Shown: positions 36,242 to 48,082, numbered from the stretch's first letter. The stretch is DNA of 64,000 bases from Delphinus delphis (GCF_949987515.2 NC_082694.2:17889355-17953354), one strand, 5' to 3'. Made by a program: numbers and translations. Notes: generated from the letters alone by a model not told the origin.

Positions 36242-38070
36242 ATATCCATCTATCTATCAATAAACACTTAGGTTGCTTCCATATCATGGCTATTGGAAAT
36301 AATGATGCAATGAACATTGGGGTACATGTGTCTTTTTAAATTAGTCTTTTTGCTTTATTCACCTAAAGTAGAAGTAGAAGTAGACACACTAGATTATATG
36401 ATAGGTTCATTTTAAGCTTTTTGAGGAATTCCCATGCTGTTTTCCATAGTAGTTGCAACAATTTATAATCCTACTAACAGTGAATGAAGGTTCTCTTTTT
36501 TCCAGATCTTCACCAATGCTTTTTATTTGCCATCTTTTTCATAATAATCATTATAACAGGTATGAGGTGATATTTCTTTGTGGTTTTGATTTGCATTTCC
36601 CTGGTGATTAGTGATACTGAACATTTTTTCATGTGCCTGTTGGCCATCTGCATATCTTTTTTGGAAAAATATCTATTCAGGTCCTCGGCCCATTTTTAAA
36701 TTGCCTTTTTTTTTTTTTTTGACGTTGAGTTGTATGAGGTTTTTTTTTGTATATTTCTTATATTAACCCCTAATTGAATAGATTGTTTGCAAATATCTTA
36801 TCCCATTCACTAGGTTGCCTTTTTGTCTTGATGATGGTTTCCTTTGTTGTGTAAAACTTTTTAGTTTGATGTAGTCACATTTGTTAATTTTTGTTTTGTT
36901 GTCCTTGTCTGAAGAGATAGATCAAAAAAGAAAAAAATATATTGCTAAGCCCAATGTCAATGAGTATACTTCCTCTGTTTTCTTCTAGGGGTTACATGGT
37001 TTCAGGTCTTACATTCGAGTCTTTAATTCATTATGAGTTCATTTTTGTATGTGTTATGTGTAAGTAGTCATGTCTTATTCTTTTGCATGTATGCATTAAT
37101 TGATCATAAGTGCTCAGGTTTATTTCTGGGCTCTCTATCCTGTTCCATTGATCTATATGATCTAATTTGTTAGCTTTAATAGTTTTTTGGTGGCATCTTT
37201 AGGGTTTTCTGTATATAGAATCATGTCATCTGCCAACAGTGACAGTTTTGTTTTTTTCCAATTTAGGTGCCTTTTATTTCTTTTTCTACCATGAATACTG
37301 TGGCTAAGACTTCCAATAAATATTATATTGAATAAGAGTGGAGAGAGATGCTATCCTTGCCTTATTCCTGTTCTTAGAGGGGAAACTTTTAGCTTTTCAC
37401 CATTTAGTATGTTCTCTATGGGCTTGTCATATACGGCCTCTATTATGTTGAACTATGTTCCCTCTATAGCTACTTTTCTGATAGTTTTTGTGATAGATGG
37501 ATATTGAATTTTGTCAAAAGCATTTTCTGCATCTATTGAGATGATCATATGACTTTTATCCTTCATTTGTTGATGTGGTGTATCCCATTTATTGATTTGC
37601 AGGTTTTGAACCATCTCTGTATCCTTGGGATAAATTGCACTTGATCATGCTGTATGATTCTTTTAATGTTCTTGTTGAGATTTTTTGCATCTACGACCAT
37701 CAGTGATATTAACTAATAATTTTCTTTTTCTATTATGCTTTTGGCTGTTTTTGGTATCAGGGTGTTATTGACCTGGTAAAATGAGTTTCTTTCGTTTTTT
37801 TGGAATAATTTGAAGATAGTTGTTAACTCTTCTTTATATGTTTGGTAGAATTCCTCTGTGAAGCTTTTTTTTTTTATTACTATTTCAATTTCAATTTCAG
37901 ACTGGTGATCAGTCTGTTCATATATTCTATTTCTTTTTGTTTTGGGAGATTGCATGTTTCTGGGAATTCATTTATTTCTTCTAGGTTGTCCATTTACTGG
38001 CACATAATTTTTCAGAGTAATCTCTTATGATCCTTTGTATTTCTGTGTTTATAACTTATACTCTTTCTGA
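35742..38070 (-). mobile_element. Older L1 (L1MA-like), 3' end to mid ORF2, with internal deletion
   Basis: A second minus-strand L1 begins with its 3' UTR at 'aattgaaatatagttgatgt'. It carries a TG repeat at 36191-36240, and ORF2 C-terminal and reverse-transcriptase blocks run to about 38.06 kb. At about 37160 the sequence jumps from the 'ttccattgatctatatga' block directly to 'tttgttagctttaatagttt'. The younger copy has about 520 bp between the matching blocks (31113 and 31640), so a segment is deleted. The active-site box reads LADD near 37233. A short minus-strand frame at 37955-37713 is part of the palm region. No intact frame remains. Confidence 0.9.
36191..36240. repeat. (TG)n microsatellite
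   Basis: About 25 TG units with a few TA interruptions lie inside the older L1 3' region. Confidence 0.96.
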
Positions 38071-38221
38071 TTTTTTTTTTTTTTGTGGTACGTAGGCCTC
38101 TCACTGTTGTGCCCCCTCCCATTGCAGAACACAGGCTCCGGATGTGTAGGCTCAGCAGCCAAGGCTCACGGACCCAGCCACTCCACAGAATGTGGGATCT
38201 TCCTGGACCAGGGCACAAACC
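38071..38221 (-). mobile_element. 5'-truncated CHR-2 SINE
   Basis: A minus-strand CHR-2 starts with a 14-base T run and 'gtggtacgtaggcctctcac'. It stops inside the body at 'gaccagggcacaaacc', losing the tRNA-related head. It abuts an L1 fragment of opposite orientation with no spacer. No flanking repeat is visible, unlike every other CHR-2 here. Confidence 0.93.
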
Positions 38222-38654
38222 AGAGTGAAGTAAGTCAGAAAGAGAAAAACAAATACCGTATGCTAATACATATATATGGAATCAAAAAAAAAATGGTTAT
38301 GAAGAACCTAGGGGCAAGAAGGGAATAAAGACACAGACCTACTAGAAATGGACTTGAGGATGCAGGGAGGGGGATGGGTAAACTGGTACAAAGTGAGAGA
38401 GTGGCATGGACATATATACATGAGCAAACATAAAATAGATAGCTAGTGGGAAGCAGCTGCATAGCACAGGGAGATCAGCTCGGTGTTTTGTGATCACCTA
38501 GAGGGGTGGGATAGGAAGGGTGGGATGGAGGGAGGCCCAAGAGAGAAGAGATATGGGGACATAAGTACATGTATAACTGATTCACTTTGTTATAAACCAG
38601 AAAGTAACACACCATTGTAAAGCAATTATACTCCAATAAAGATGTTTAAAAACA
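38222..38654 (+). mobile_element. 5'-truncated L1, 3' UTR
   Basis: The plus strand starts inside the end of ORF2 ('agagtgaagtaagtcagaaa'), carries the complete cetacean-type 3' UTR ('gtgggaagcagctgcatagc', 'ttatactccaataaagatgt') and ends in a short A tail. It is close in sequence to the 3' end of the full-length L1 at 29.6 kb, so it is of similar age class. Confidence 0.93.
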
Positions 38655-39308
38655 AAGAATTTGAAGGTGGCTTGGGGAAGATTCGAGAATTTCAGACTCA
38701 CAGATGCATGTCTTTCTTGTCCTAAATATTTTCTTTTTAGAGATCTAGAAACAGCCCTTGACTGTTATGAGACAGCCCAGGCCCTTCTTGAGCCAGTCAC
38801 TGCCATGAACCCAGGGTGATGTGATGTAGTGAGACTGCCTGACCAGCATTTCATACTTTACCTGAGACAGAGCTGAGCATGGTCCTCTCAGGAGTTCCAG
38901 GACAGGAACTTTCTCTAATTCTAATTTCACAGTGAGGACCGCCTGTACTTTATTTACCCTATATTTTATTTCTCATATATGCATGGGTTCCTATACTGCT
39001 TTAATAATATACTGATGTATTATAGCTTAGCAGATTTTTCTTAAACAAAAAAGTATAGTAACATTAAAATGAGGTAATCAATAAATATTTTTCAATTAAA
39101 AAATCAAAAGACCATTGATATTATTAGTGAAGTCCTTCACTAGTCCTCCAGGTAGAACTAAACATGCTCATCCTTGTTGCAACCATGAAATCTGAACACA
39201 CATCTATCAGTGTACCTATAAAGTATTAATTTGTTTATGTTCATTCCTTTTTACTAATTTCTTTGCTATTGCTGTTAAAAATATCTAAAGGTTAATATTA
39301 GATGGTAT
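38655..39308. other. Unassigned DNA
   Basis: The older L1 does not resume here. A more GC-balanced block at 38740-38935, open for 61 codons on the minus strand, has no recognised product. Confidence 0.5.
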
Positions 39309-39318
39309 TAGTCCAGTT

Positions 39319-39530
39319 TCTTTTTTTTTTTTTTTTTTGCGGTAAGTGGACCTCTCACTGTTGTGGCCTCTCCCATTGTGGAGCACAGGCTCCCGACATG
39401 CAGGCTCAGAGGCCATGGCTCACGGGCCCAGTTGCTCTGCGGAATGTGGGATCTTCCCAGACCAGGGCACGACCCCACGTCCCCTGCATTGGCAGGCGGA
39501 CTCTCAACCACTGCGCCACCAGGGAAGCCC
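39319..39530 (-). mobile_element. CHR-2 SINE
   Basis: Full-length minus-strand copy with a T run, then 'gcggtaagtggacctctcac' through to the 'accagggaagccc' head. The perfect direct repeat tagtccagtt flanks it at 39309-39318 and 39531-39540. Overlapping frames of 67-101 codons are SINE read-through. Confidence 0.97.
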
Positions 39531-39595
39531 TAGTCCAGTTCTTAATAAATCATTTTACAAATAGAAAAATAATTCAAACACATGTTGAGGCAATA

Positions 39596-39780
39596 CATAT
39601 TATATGATTATATTGCATTTATATATAATAGATAATATTTATATTTAGTAATATTAAATAATATATAATCATAAATTACATGTTAATATATATTAATAAT
39701 ATAACAATATTATGATATTATATATATCAATATATATTAATATAATTATATTGCATGATAATATACTATATATATATAAG
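39596..39780. repeat. Extremely AT-rich block with palindromic runs
   Basis: About 185 bases with very few G or C, made of irregular TAT/ATA units and many short inverted repeats such as 'atatattaatat'. It is probably a decayed AT microsatellite or MITE-like palindrome and could form hairpins. Confidence 0.7.
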
Positions 39781-39832
39781 ATATGTGGTTTCATTACATT
39801 AAAAAAAACATAAGCTGTATGACATATTGATT

Positions 39833-40400
39833 TCAACAGAATCTGTTTAATTGTACCTTAATGTCAACACTGGCTTCTCTATGTTTTTGCAGTAGGTACC
39901 TAAAATAAGGAAGTGAACTGGTGACTTTCATATTTTTTATGTAATTTTTCCTGATGGCAGGCCTTGCAAGGAAGTAAAAACTCAGATAGAAATCTACACT
40001 CTTATACGCTTGAATAATACATAAAAAAAGTATGGGGATAGCACAGCAGCTGAAATTTCTGATGTTGTCCAACTGCAGATAATTCCAGATGTCTTCTTGG
40101 CCAATGCTGGGGAACATCAACAACTTCACACACAACAGACAGTGGAGCTGGAAGTAGTTTCCTTGGCAGTGGATAGTGAATCTGGAGCTCCAAGAATAAG
40201 GCTGCATGTGTCTTGCCAACTTTGTTTCCAAAGGCACAGAATTTTCTCTTCATTGTTCTGGTTCCTGACCATAGTTCTTTGTTTAACAGACTGACAGTCC
40301 AGAAAGACAATAATCCCATCTAACTTACTTTGATGCTTGCTACAATAATTTACTCTGGTCACTGTCTCATAAATAGACTTTTTCTTCATGTTGGTTTAGG
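39833..40400 (-). other. Unidentified minus-strand open region (134-, 105- and 87-codon frames)
   Basis: Three overlapping minus-strand frames lie here: 40389-40126, 40319-40002 and 40237-39833. The longest, 134 codons, has hydrophobic stretches ('AIPILFLCIIQAYKSVDFYL') and no motif I know. The block is less AT-rich than its surroundings. Each frame starts in the previous one in another phase, as would be seen in a retrocopy with frameshifts or by chance. I do not recognise a parent gene and see no clear poly(A) tail or target repeat, so I assign no function. Chance open frames are the simplest explanation. Confidence 0.25.
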
Positions 40401-40948
40401 TCCCTTGAACTTTAAAGGTAAGACCTACACATGCAGCTAGATTAATTCCCAACATAACTTGATTATGTGCTCTTTAATCCCTCCTTTTCTATTGGCCAGG
40501 GTTGCTGAAAACTTGTGTGTATTGGACCTGTATGTCTGCTATGACATTTTTATTTCTGAAAAACGAGGAACTCACTATAGTTCTCCCAAATAGGATGACC
40601 AAAACTTAAAAGGTTACTTTAGTTCTCTTTCTTCCAAAATTTATCTTACCACCTTGTACATTAGATCAGATCTGTTTACTGCCTCAGAGTTATTGGTAGT
40701 GGTGCTGGTTTGTTTAACTGGACCATGTCATGCAGAATTGGCACACATAATTTAAAGGTTATTATATGTTCTCTTCATTGGTCTAGGCTTAAATATTTAA
40801 TAAACTATTAGCATCTGCAAATCTATAAATAGAAGAACTGAAACCTTGCTAAACATCTGACCACATGGTGCCCTGTATCAACCTATTTTGTTATCCCATG
40901 CCCTAAATTGACCATTACCTGGAATACTTTGCTATTCTTGTTATAAAG

Positions 40949-41001
<53 letters not shown>

Positions 41002-41190
41002 ATTTTTTCATATATTCTATTAAACTTATAATTGAAACATGTTTTAAGAGTATAATACATTTCTATATGTGAATATATGTATATTCCTTTAAAAGTATAA
41101 TAATTTTTATGTAGTAAATTATTCTTAAAATTTGTAATTAGTACTATGCTTTATGTATTTTGGGGGGTTTACTTATCTCAGTTAATATTG
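40401..41190. other. Unassigned DNA with an AT microsatellite
   Basis: No gene or named repeat is seen. An uninterrupted (AT)n run of about 22 units lies at 40950-40994. Confidence 0.5.
40950..40994. repeat. (AT)n microsatellite
   Basis: About 22 pure AT units, followed by a short (AC)n. Confidence 0.97.
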
Positions 41191-43045
41191 TTCTACTAGC
41201 ACTTAGGAATATTATGTGGGTCTCTGTAGTTCATTCATTTTGAGCATTGTATAATATTCCATTGTCTGAATATACTGTAGTTAATTTACTATCTTTAATA
41301 AACATTTGATTTGTGCAGTAGACAGACATTTAGATTGCCCCCAGTGACCCCTTGGTATTCATGTGACTGTGTATGTGAATATGAGTATGGACTCTCTCCT
41401 AACAAATAAAATATGGTAAAAGTAATAGGACATCATTTCCAAGAACAGGTATAAAATATTGTGACTTCTGCCTTGGTCTCTTTCCAGAGCTCTCACTCTG
41501 GGGGAGACAAGCTGTCATATCGTGAATTGCCCTGTGAAAAGACTAGCATGATAATAAACTAATGTTTCCAGACAAACACTAGTGAAGACCTAAAAACTGC
41601 CAATAGTCAGAAGATTGAGACTGGAAGACAACTGCCCCTTCATTGAGGCTTAAAATAACTGTAGCTCTGACCATCACCTTGATTGCAGCCTTTTGAGTTA
41701 CCCTGAACCAGAGGCATTCTAACTCAAACTGTGAAATAATAAAGTGATTTGTTTTAAGTCACTACATTTTGGAGTAATTGTGAACAAAAAAATAGATAAT
41801 ACGGTTTGATTTGTGGTTTTGTTATTGCGAACACTAGCAATATAAATATTCTTGTACCTGTCTCCTGTTGAATATGTATAAGAAATTAGTTAAGAAAATA
41901 TAGCAAGAAGGAAATAAGATACATGAAAAAAGTCAACCATTGGAGACAATACTATGTACTCTCTGAAGAAGCTACTCAAAAATCTACACTCTCACTAAAA
42001 AAGTGTAACTTTTACAATATAGCCACATCATTTAAATTTTCCCCATGTAATGAATATCAAATTGTATATCTCTATGGTCTCGAGTTACATTTCCCTAGTT
42101 GCTGTTTAATATCTTGTCTTATGTTTATATTTGTTTCCTCTTCTGTTAAATATTTATGTATCTTACACACTTTTCTACTATAGTTACATGAGCTCTCCTT
42201 ATTGACTTGTAGGTGTTGGGTATAGCTTCTTGATAACCAATCCTTTGTTAATTATGGGTATCAGAAATCTATTTTCCAGTGTTTGCAATTATGTTTCCAC
42301 TTTCATTAAGGTATTCTTAAATGAATAGGAATAGCTAATTTCTGTCTTTTCTTTTACAGCCAGTAGTTTTGTGGCATGCGAAATATTTACATATTCCAGG
42401 TTGTAAAGTATACTACCCTAGATATTCTAATATGAGTATTCAAGTTTAATTTTGACAATGAATTCTTTATTTATTTTTTTCTGAGAAAGGGATCTAATTT
42501 CATATCACTTAAATATAAATAAGGAAAATTTTGCAATTCCATTTTATTGAAAAGGGCTTTATTTCACCACTGATTTTAAATTCCTCCTTCGTCCATATGC
42601 CAAAATTCTATCTGTGTATGGGCTTGGTTTGGGGCACTTAACCTGTTGCACTATGAACTCATTGAGAGATGCACTAATACCACACTTAGTATGTCTTAAG
42701 AGCCATAACTTCATAATAATCTGGTAGCTAAAGCCCTGCTTTTCTTCTGAAGATTTCTCTCAATAATTTGCACTTTTCTTTTGTGTATATATTTTAGAAT
42801 CATCCAATAAACTTCCATGAAAACTCTACTAGGGGTATTATTGGAATTATGTTGAATTTCTTTGGCAATTTGAGATTAAATAACAACTTTAAAAATAGTA
42901 TTTTTATTAATAAACATTGTATATCTCTTCAATTATCTAAATAGTTAATTTTACTTACTAAAGTTCTATGCTTTCTATACATAGAAATCTTGAATATCTT
43001 TTGTTATAGCCATAGGTAACTTACATTCACTACTACCAATAGAAA
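41190..43045 (-). mobile_element. Old L1M 3' half, split by an MLT1 LTR
   Basis: Minus-strand L1M sequence is seen at 41190-41344 ('tattccattgtctgaata', the 3' end of ORF2). It resumes at about 41804 ('tttgatttgtggttttgtta') and runs through C-terminal and reverse-transcriptase blocks to about 43045. The order matches that of the L1s at 30-31.7 kb, but identity is low and no frame is kept. The gap between the two parts is the MLT1 insertion. Confidence 0.8.
41345..41803 (+). mobile_element. MLT1 (ERVL-MaLR) LTR
   Basis: The LTR begins TGACCCC and ends near 'atagataatacgg'. Typical blocks are 'gaccatcaccttgattgcag', 'aactgtgaaataataaagtg' (with the AATAAA signal) and 'tttgttttaagtcactacat'. 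It interrupts an L1M and was therefore inserted later. Confidence 0.85.
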
Positions 43046-44685
43046 ATGTCTTTTTTCATGTTTTCAACTTGCTTTTCCACTAAACTTTTTGTTTCATTTG
43101 CTTTAAATGTCTATTTATTTCAGCACTTTTCTTGGGACTGGTTCTGCCAAATGCTTAACATTTTTGAAATAAAAAAAAAAAAGTTTAAATATGTTATATA
43201 ATTCAAAAGCTGCACAACAGGACATTTGGAATTTTTAAAGTTAATTGCATTATACAGAACATTGCAAAGACTTCCATTGGCCTTGAAGATAACGGTATTG
43301 GAGGCAGACTAATTTGAATAATGATTTAATTTGTGTATATATGTGCTTGCCTCAAATGTACTTTCTTTCAACCAAAGATACAAAAGTATGTTATGAACAT
43401 CCTTATTTCTCCCTTCCTTCCTCCCCTCCTTCCCTCTTTTACTTTTCTTTTTAAATTTTTATTTGCTTACTTAATGGTTGAGAAGGAACAGAGATGTCAG
43501 GACATTTCCAGACCGGACCTCCAGAGCCTGGAGAATCCCAGCTGCCTCTCCTCCTTCTCCATCCCCTTCTCCCCCTCTGCCTTCTTTTCCTCTTTGCTTT
43601 TCCCCCTGAAATAACAATGTAAGTAAAAGGAAAATCACAAGTGTTACAAATCTGCAATATCTATTTATGCTGAATAATTTAATAAATTAAAATGTTAATG
43701 AAAAACTAAAATGAAGTATAATTGTTTGATCCATAGAATTATTACAGGAATTTCATATGTGAAATAAAACATGTTGCAGGTCAGGTAATGTCATCTTTAA
43801 TGGGCATTTAAAAGATGTATCATGAGCATTTTTCAAAACTTAATGTTGCTCTGTGACTCCATGATCATGACTTTGCAAAATACCTCGAAAGGTCTTACAT
43901 GAATGTGACTCAGAATAAATGACAATTCTTGCCCTCTTTTGTCCTCATCCCTGTGATAGGCATGTGCCTGGCCCCGCCAGGGATACTTAATACAGCAAGT
44001 GCCCAAAGTAAAATCACACCTTGGCAAGGACATCCCTACATTGAAGGAGGGTACTTTTACTTGTGATTTAGGTGAAGTTGACTGGAAAAGGCCATCAATG
44101 TTGCTGAAATTAGACAAATAACCCTATCAATATTGGCAAGCTCATGTGCCCAAAACCAGATATGTCATTTATAACATTTGTGATGTTTTACCAATGCAGT
44201 GATCAGAGTTGAGTAATAAACCAAGAGAGAAGAACAGATATAATCAATTAGAAAGGAGGAGAAAAAAATGACCTTTGACAGCACTTGTGCAACACATCCA
44301 ATATTGTTCCAGTGATTTCATTGCTGCAGAGACAATTAATTTATCAAGTTCATTGGGATGCATTTCCCAGCAGTATCCTTAGACTGGTATGGCATGAGAA
44401 AACATGTTTTTCTTATTTACTTGGAATCCTTATCTGGTATAATTATTCTTTGCCCTAGGTGAGTGGTTTTTAAGACTGCACTCTGAAGACAGAACTTTAA
44501 GAATTTTTTTTGAAGTAATAGTAAGTACAAACCTTAAAGCTCTTTAGGAAAAGCTAAAAAGTTAAATTTAATCTGATCTGTCAGTACGCAAGTTAATTTG
44601 GCATCACAGCCACATAGACCTGCTCAGAAATGAAGGCAAATGGGATGGGCATGGATACTGTTATTGACTAACCTTTTTGGGTGAT
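43046..44685. other. Unassigned DNA with a pyrimidine-rich stretch
   Basis: No gene or repeat is recognised. At 43405-43610 the plus strand is CT-rich, and two chance frames (93 codons plus, 68 codons minus) pass through it. A 94-codon minus-strand frame at 44117-43833 has no known features. Confidence 0.5.
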
Positions 44686-44905
44686 GATCGAAATCATGAA
44701 TCCTGGAGTGAGATAATCCCAATTCAAATATTAGCCTAGCCATCTACCAGCAGTGTGACCTGGGATAATATTTTTAAACTTCCTTAAGTTTTAGTTCCCT
44801 CTTCTGTCAAATATGAATAAGCACTAATCTTTTGGTGAAGACTAAACAAATGCCATGGTGTTAATAACCTAGAAAATAAATGTCAACCACTACTATTATT
44901 TTCTA
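44685..44905 (+). mobile_element. MIR SINE
   Basis: A nearly complete MIR order is visible: 'tcctggagtgagataatccc', 'taccagcagtgtgacctggg', 'ttagttccctcttctgtcaa', 'atgaataagcactaat', then a tail. It matches MIR blocks (ctggagtcagactgcctggg, tagctgtgtgaccttgggc, cagtttcctcatctgtaaa). Confidence 0.85.
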
Positions 44906-45189
44906 TTATTATCGTTGTTGATATTTTTATTATTATTTATCATTGACATACAGTAATAAAACAGGAGACTACAACTGGTTTGTACTTCCTGATGCAAAAA
45001 TATTAAATCCAAAGGGTTTACATAAAATTGACTTCCAAGGAGGTGTGGAGTCCAAGGTAAATCATATTTTGCGTTAAGTGAACATAAAATCGTAGTTTTA
45101 AAGAAAAAATAGTCAATAGGAAAAGCAAAATTTGAGAGATTAACAATTTAATATCAACTACCTTTTGAATATCATTATGAACTTGGTTT

Positions 45190-45370
45190 TTTTTTTTTTC
45201 GTTACAACAACTCCTGGAGTGCAGAATTGTTATCCTCTTTTGGCAAATAAGCACATTGACGCTAATGGAGGATATTCGACTTGCTGAAATTCTTAACAAA
45301 TAACAGGTGAAAGACTCAGGACTCAAATTACTACACCAAATAAGAAAACTAGTGCTTTTTCCAGCCCTTA
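45190..45370 (-). mobile_element. MIR SINE
   Basis: A reversed MIR is seen: 'aagcacattgacgctaatgg', 'gacttgctgaaattcttaac', 'caggactcaaattactacac', 'agtgcttttt'. The order corresponds to MIR 'actgaggctcagagagg', 'aacttgcccaaggtcac' and 'gggattcgaaccc'. A T run at 45186-45199 precedes it. Confidence 0.7.
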
Positions 45371-45696
45371 ATGTGGGAAATGAGAGGGGCTTCAAACTAC
45401 TTTACTTTGGTTATGGAATGGCATGAACCTCAGGCTTATATTATCATCAGTAGGCAGTCTTCCCTCTGAATCCTAAGTCACTGCCCAGATTCCAAGGGAC
45501 AGCTTGGGCTCACATTTACAACTTTAAAAGAAAAATTAAAAATTATAGTATATTCATACCATCTGTAGTGTATGTTTTAACTACAGAGCAGTGTAATACT
45601 TGGGCCAAAATTTGTGGTGTGTGTTCATTTAACTTTATTTCTACACATTCATCAGCAGGAACTTAAGATATGTTCTAGTGGGTAGAAAGGTTTTTT
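45371..45696. other. Unassigned DNA
   Basis: Nothing recognised between the MIR and the next CHR-2. Confidence 0.5.
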
Positions 45697-45711
45697 TAAA
45701 TATTTACTTTT

Positions 45712-45923
45712 TTTTTTTTTTTTTTTTTTTGCGGTGCACGGGCCTCTCACTGTTGTGGCCTCTCCCGTTGCGGAGCACAGGCTCCGGACGCGCAGGCTCA
45801 GCGGCCGTGGTTCACGGGGCCTAGCCGCTCCACGGCATGTGAGATCTTCCCGGACTGGGGCATGAACCCGTGTCCTCTGAATCAGCAGGCATACTGTCAA
45901 CCACTGCGCCACCAGGGAAGCCC
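45712..45923 (-). mobile_element. CHR-2 SINE
   Basis: Full-length minus-strand copy, close to the CHR-2 consensus ('gcggtgcacgggcctctcac'), ending 'accagggaagccc'. The perfect direct repeat taaatatttactttt flanks it at 45697-45711 and 45924-45938. The 86-codon minus-strand frame is SINE read-through. Confidence 0.98.
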
Positions 45924-45938
45924 TAAATATTTACTTTT

Positions 45939-47214
45939 TAAAAACTGATTTTCTTTTAATTGTTTGAGTTGTCTAGTATACTCCAATTTGAGTGTGGAAA
46001 GTTAAAATAATCATTGTCATATCACGTTTTGCTTTGGCTGATTTCAATCTGACAACCCAACATCTCAACACTTGAAAATTAAATATATAACTCAAAAACA
46101 ATTTGAAGCTAAATAAAAATATTGGAGAATCAGAAGTTTGATTGGGTTGAAATTACTCTTTACACATACATATATACATCAACAATATTGTTATTATTTT
46201 ATTTAAAAAATTTCAGACAAGGTTTTTTTCAGCTATCAGTTTTTCAAACAAGTTCATTAGACCTCATTTAGTTTGATAGAAGATATTATACTTTCTATCT
46301 AAGTAGCTGTTAATTTGAATTTATAGATTTGATGTAATGCAAAGTATGCAATAAACATCATAAAATTAAGCCAGTAACAATCAAAATAAATATTTTGTCT
46401 TTTCCTTGAAAATCCTCTATATTTTCAAAATAATAACTCTGCAGGTTTTTAGTGTATATTAATTACTGGAAGGAGAATGTAGTAATAAGATTCAATGATA
46501 TTTATAAGAACAACAACAAAAAATCACTGGTTACTCATTTCCTCCTCTCTGTCCTTCCCTGAACTATATATATTAGACTTAATCTTTTAGATGCAATTTA
46601 ATAGAGTGATCCTGAAACTTAAAGTCCCTGTAAGACCATTTGCATAGAATAAATAATGATATTAATTTGTACTGTATGGGACATATCTTTATGTCATGAT
46701 ATTTTTATCTAGCAAAAACAAATAACAGACTATTATTATTTTTAAAAGACTCTCCAGCCTGACTCTGTTATACTGGAACTCTTTGTCTCTTTTTTTGAAC
46801 ATTTTTTTTCCTATTAGTATCAACAGCAGAAAATCTCATCATATTATTCATTTATAAACAATGTAAAAGAAATGTAATTTGTTATTACCTAAGAAGAGGT
46901 GATATATTCACAAAATAAAAATAAAAAATACAAGTAAATAAAAGTTATTTCCCTGGAGCTTGTTCCTGTCATTCTCTAAGACCTGGATGATGTGGAGGGA
47001 TGGGAGTATGGCATTTTTATTTAGCGCTACATAATGCAAAGTCACTGCCAAATTGACTCTCTCTCTTTCTACTAATCTAGCATTTTCCCAGGAGATCTAT
47101 TAATTGTGTTGATCTCAAATCATTTTCAGGAATTCATACAGAGGGTTTATATTAAGTTTAGGGAAGATCTGAACATATATAAGATTCCTTTTAGGAACAT
47201 ATAAAGTATGTATA
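45939..47214. other. Unassigned AT-rich DNA, 1.3 kb
   Basis: Nothing recognised; no frame of note. Confidence 0.5.
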
Positions 47215-47223
47215 AACAAACAT

Positions 47224-47434
47224 TTTTTTTTTTTTTTTTTTGCGGTACGTGGGCCTCTCACTGCTGTGGCCTCTCCCGTTGTGGAGCACAGGGTCCGGAC
47301 ACACAGGCTCAGCGGCCATGGCTCACGGGTCCAGCCACTCCGTGGCATGTGGGATCCTCCCGGACTGGGGCACAAACCCATGTCCCCCGCATCGGCAGGC
47401 AGACCCCCCAACCACTGCGCCACCAGGGAAGTCC
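47224..47434 (-). mobile_element. CHR-2 SINE
   Basis: Full-length minus-strand copy ('gcggtacgtgggcctctcac' to 'accagggaagtcc'). The perfect direct repeat aacaaacat flanks it at 47215-47223 and 47435-47443. Frames of 68-102 codons on both strands are SINE read-through. Confidence 0.98.
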
Positions 47435-47443
47435 AACAAACAT

Positions 47444-48038
47444 ACTTTTATTTGAACATTTTGATTATTTAGTGAGGACTGAAACCATCTAGACTCAATC
47501 AGCTTATTGCCTACATTAACAACACTTTACTCTTTGGCTCTCTTCACTAATAAAATTCCACTGTCTTCATCAATATGACTTTGTTCTTCCAGAAAGTTTT
47601 TATCCAAGAAGATAAAGGTTTAAAAACATTATTGTTTGTTTCAGGGACTTCCTGACTAACCCACTTGAATACACATAAAATTGTTCAACTTTTCTGTAGA
47701 TAACAACAAACAACTTTTTACGCTCTAAAGATTTTGAAATTTATATCCATCACTTCTGAAATATTTTATCATGTTCCTTAATATATCCTAATCAAATTAC
47801 GGTCTTGAAGCACCTACCTGAAACCAGATCACGAAACCTCATAGAGACTCCCCATTGATACTAAAACTCTGTCGAGGTAGCTCTCTTCCTTACTGCAGCA
47901 GGCAATGAGTGCAGCCTTGACTTAGAAATGTGTTGCTTGGATGGTATTTTCAAGAAGCTGGCATTTGACAAACCTTGCTCACTTTTACTTTCTACTTCTA
48001 TGTGTACAATATTTTTTTGAAGATAAGCAAGCTATTTC
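47444..48038. other. Unassigned DNA
   Basis: Nothing recognised. Confidence 0.5.
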
Positions 48039-48047
48039 AGTTTGTAT

Positions 48048-48051
<4 letters not shown>

Positions 48052-48082
<31 letters not shown>

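Noticed and set aside
38740..38940. Possible exon on the minus strand (61-codon frame, more GC-rich)
   Set aside because: I see no convincing splice-site context, no recognisable domain and no neighbouring exon. Evidence is too weak to annotate as a gene.
43451..43657. Arg-rich minus-strand frame resembling a basic nuclear protein
   Set aside because: The arginines come from a low-complexity CT-rich stretch read in antisense.
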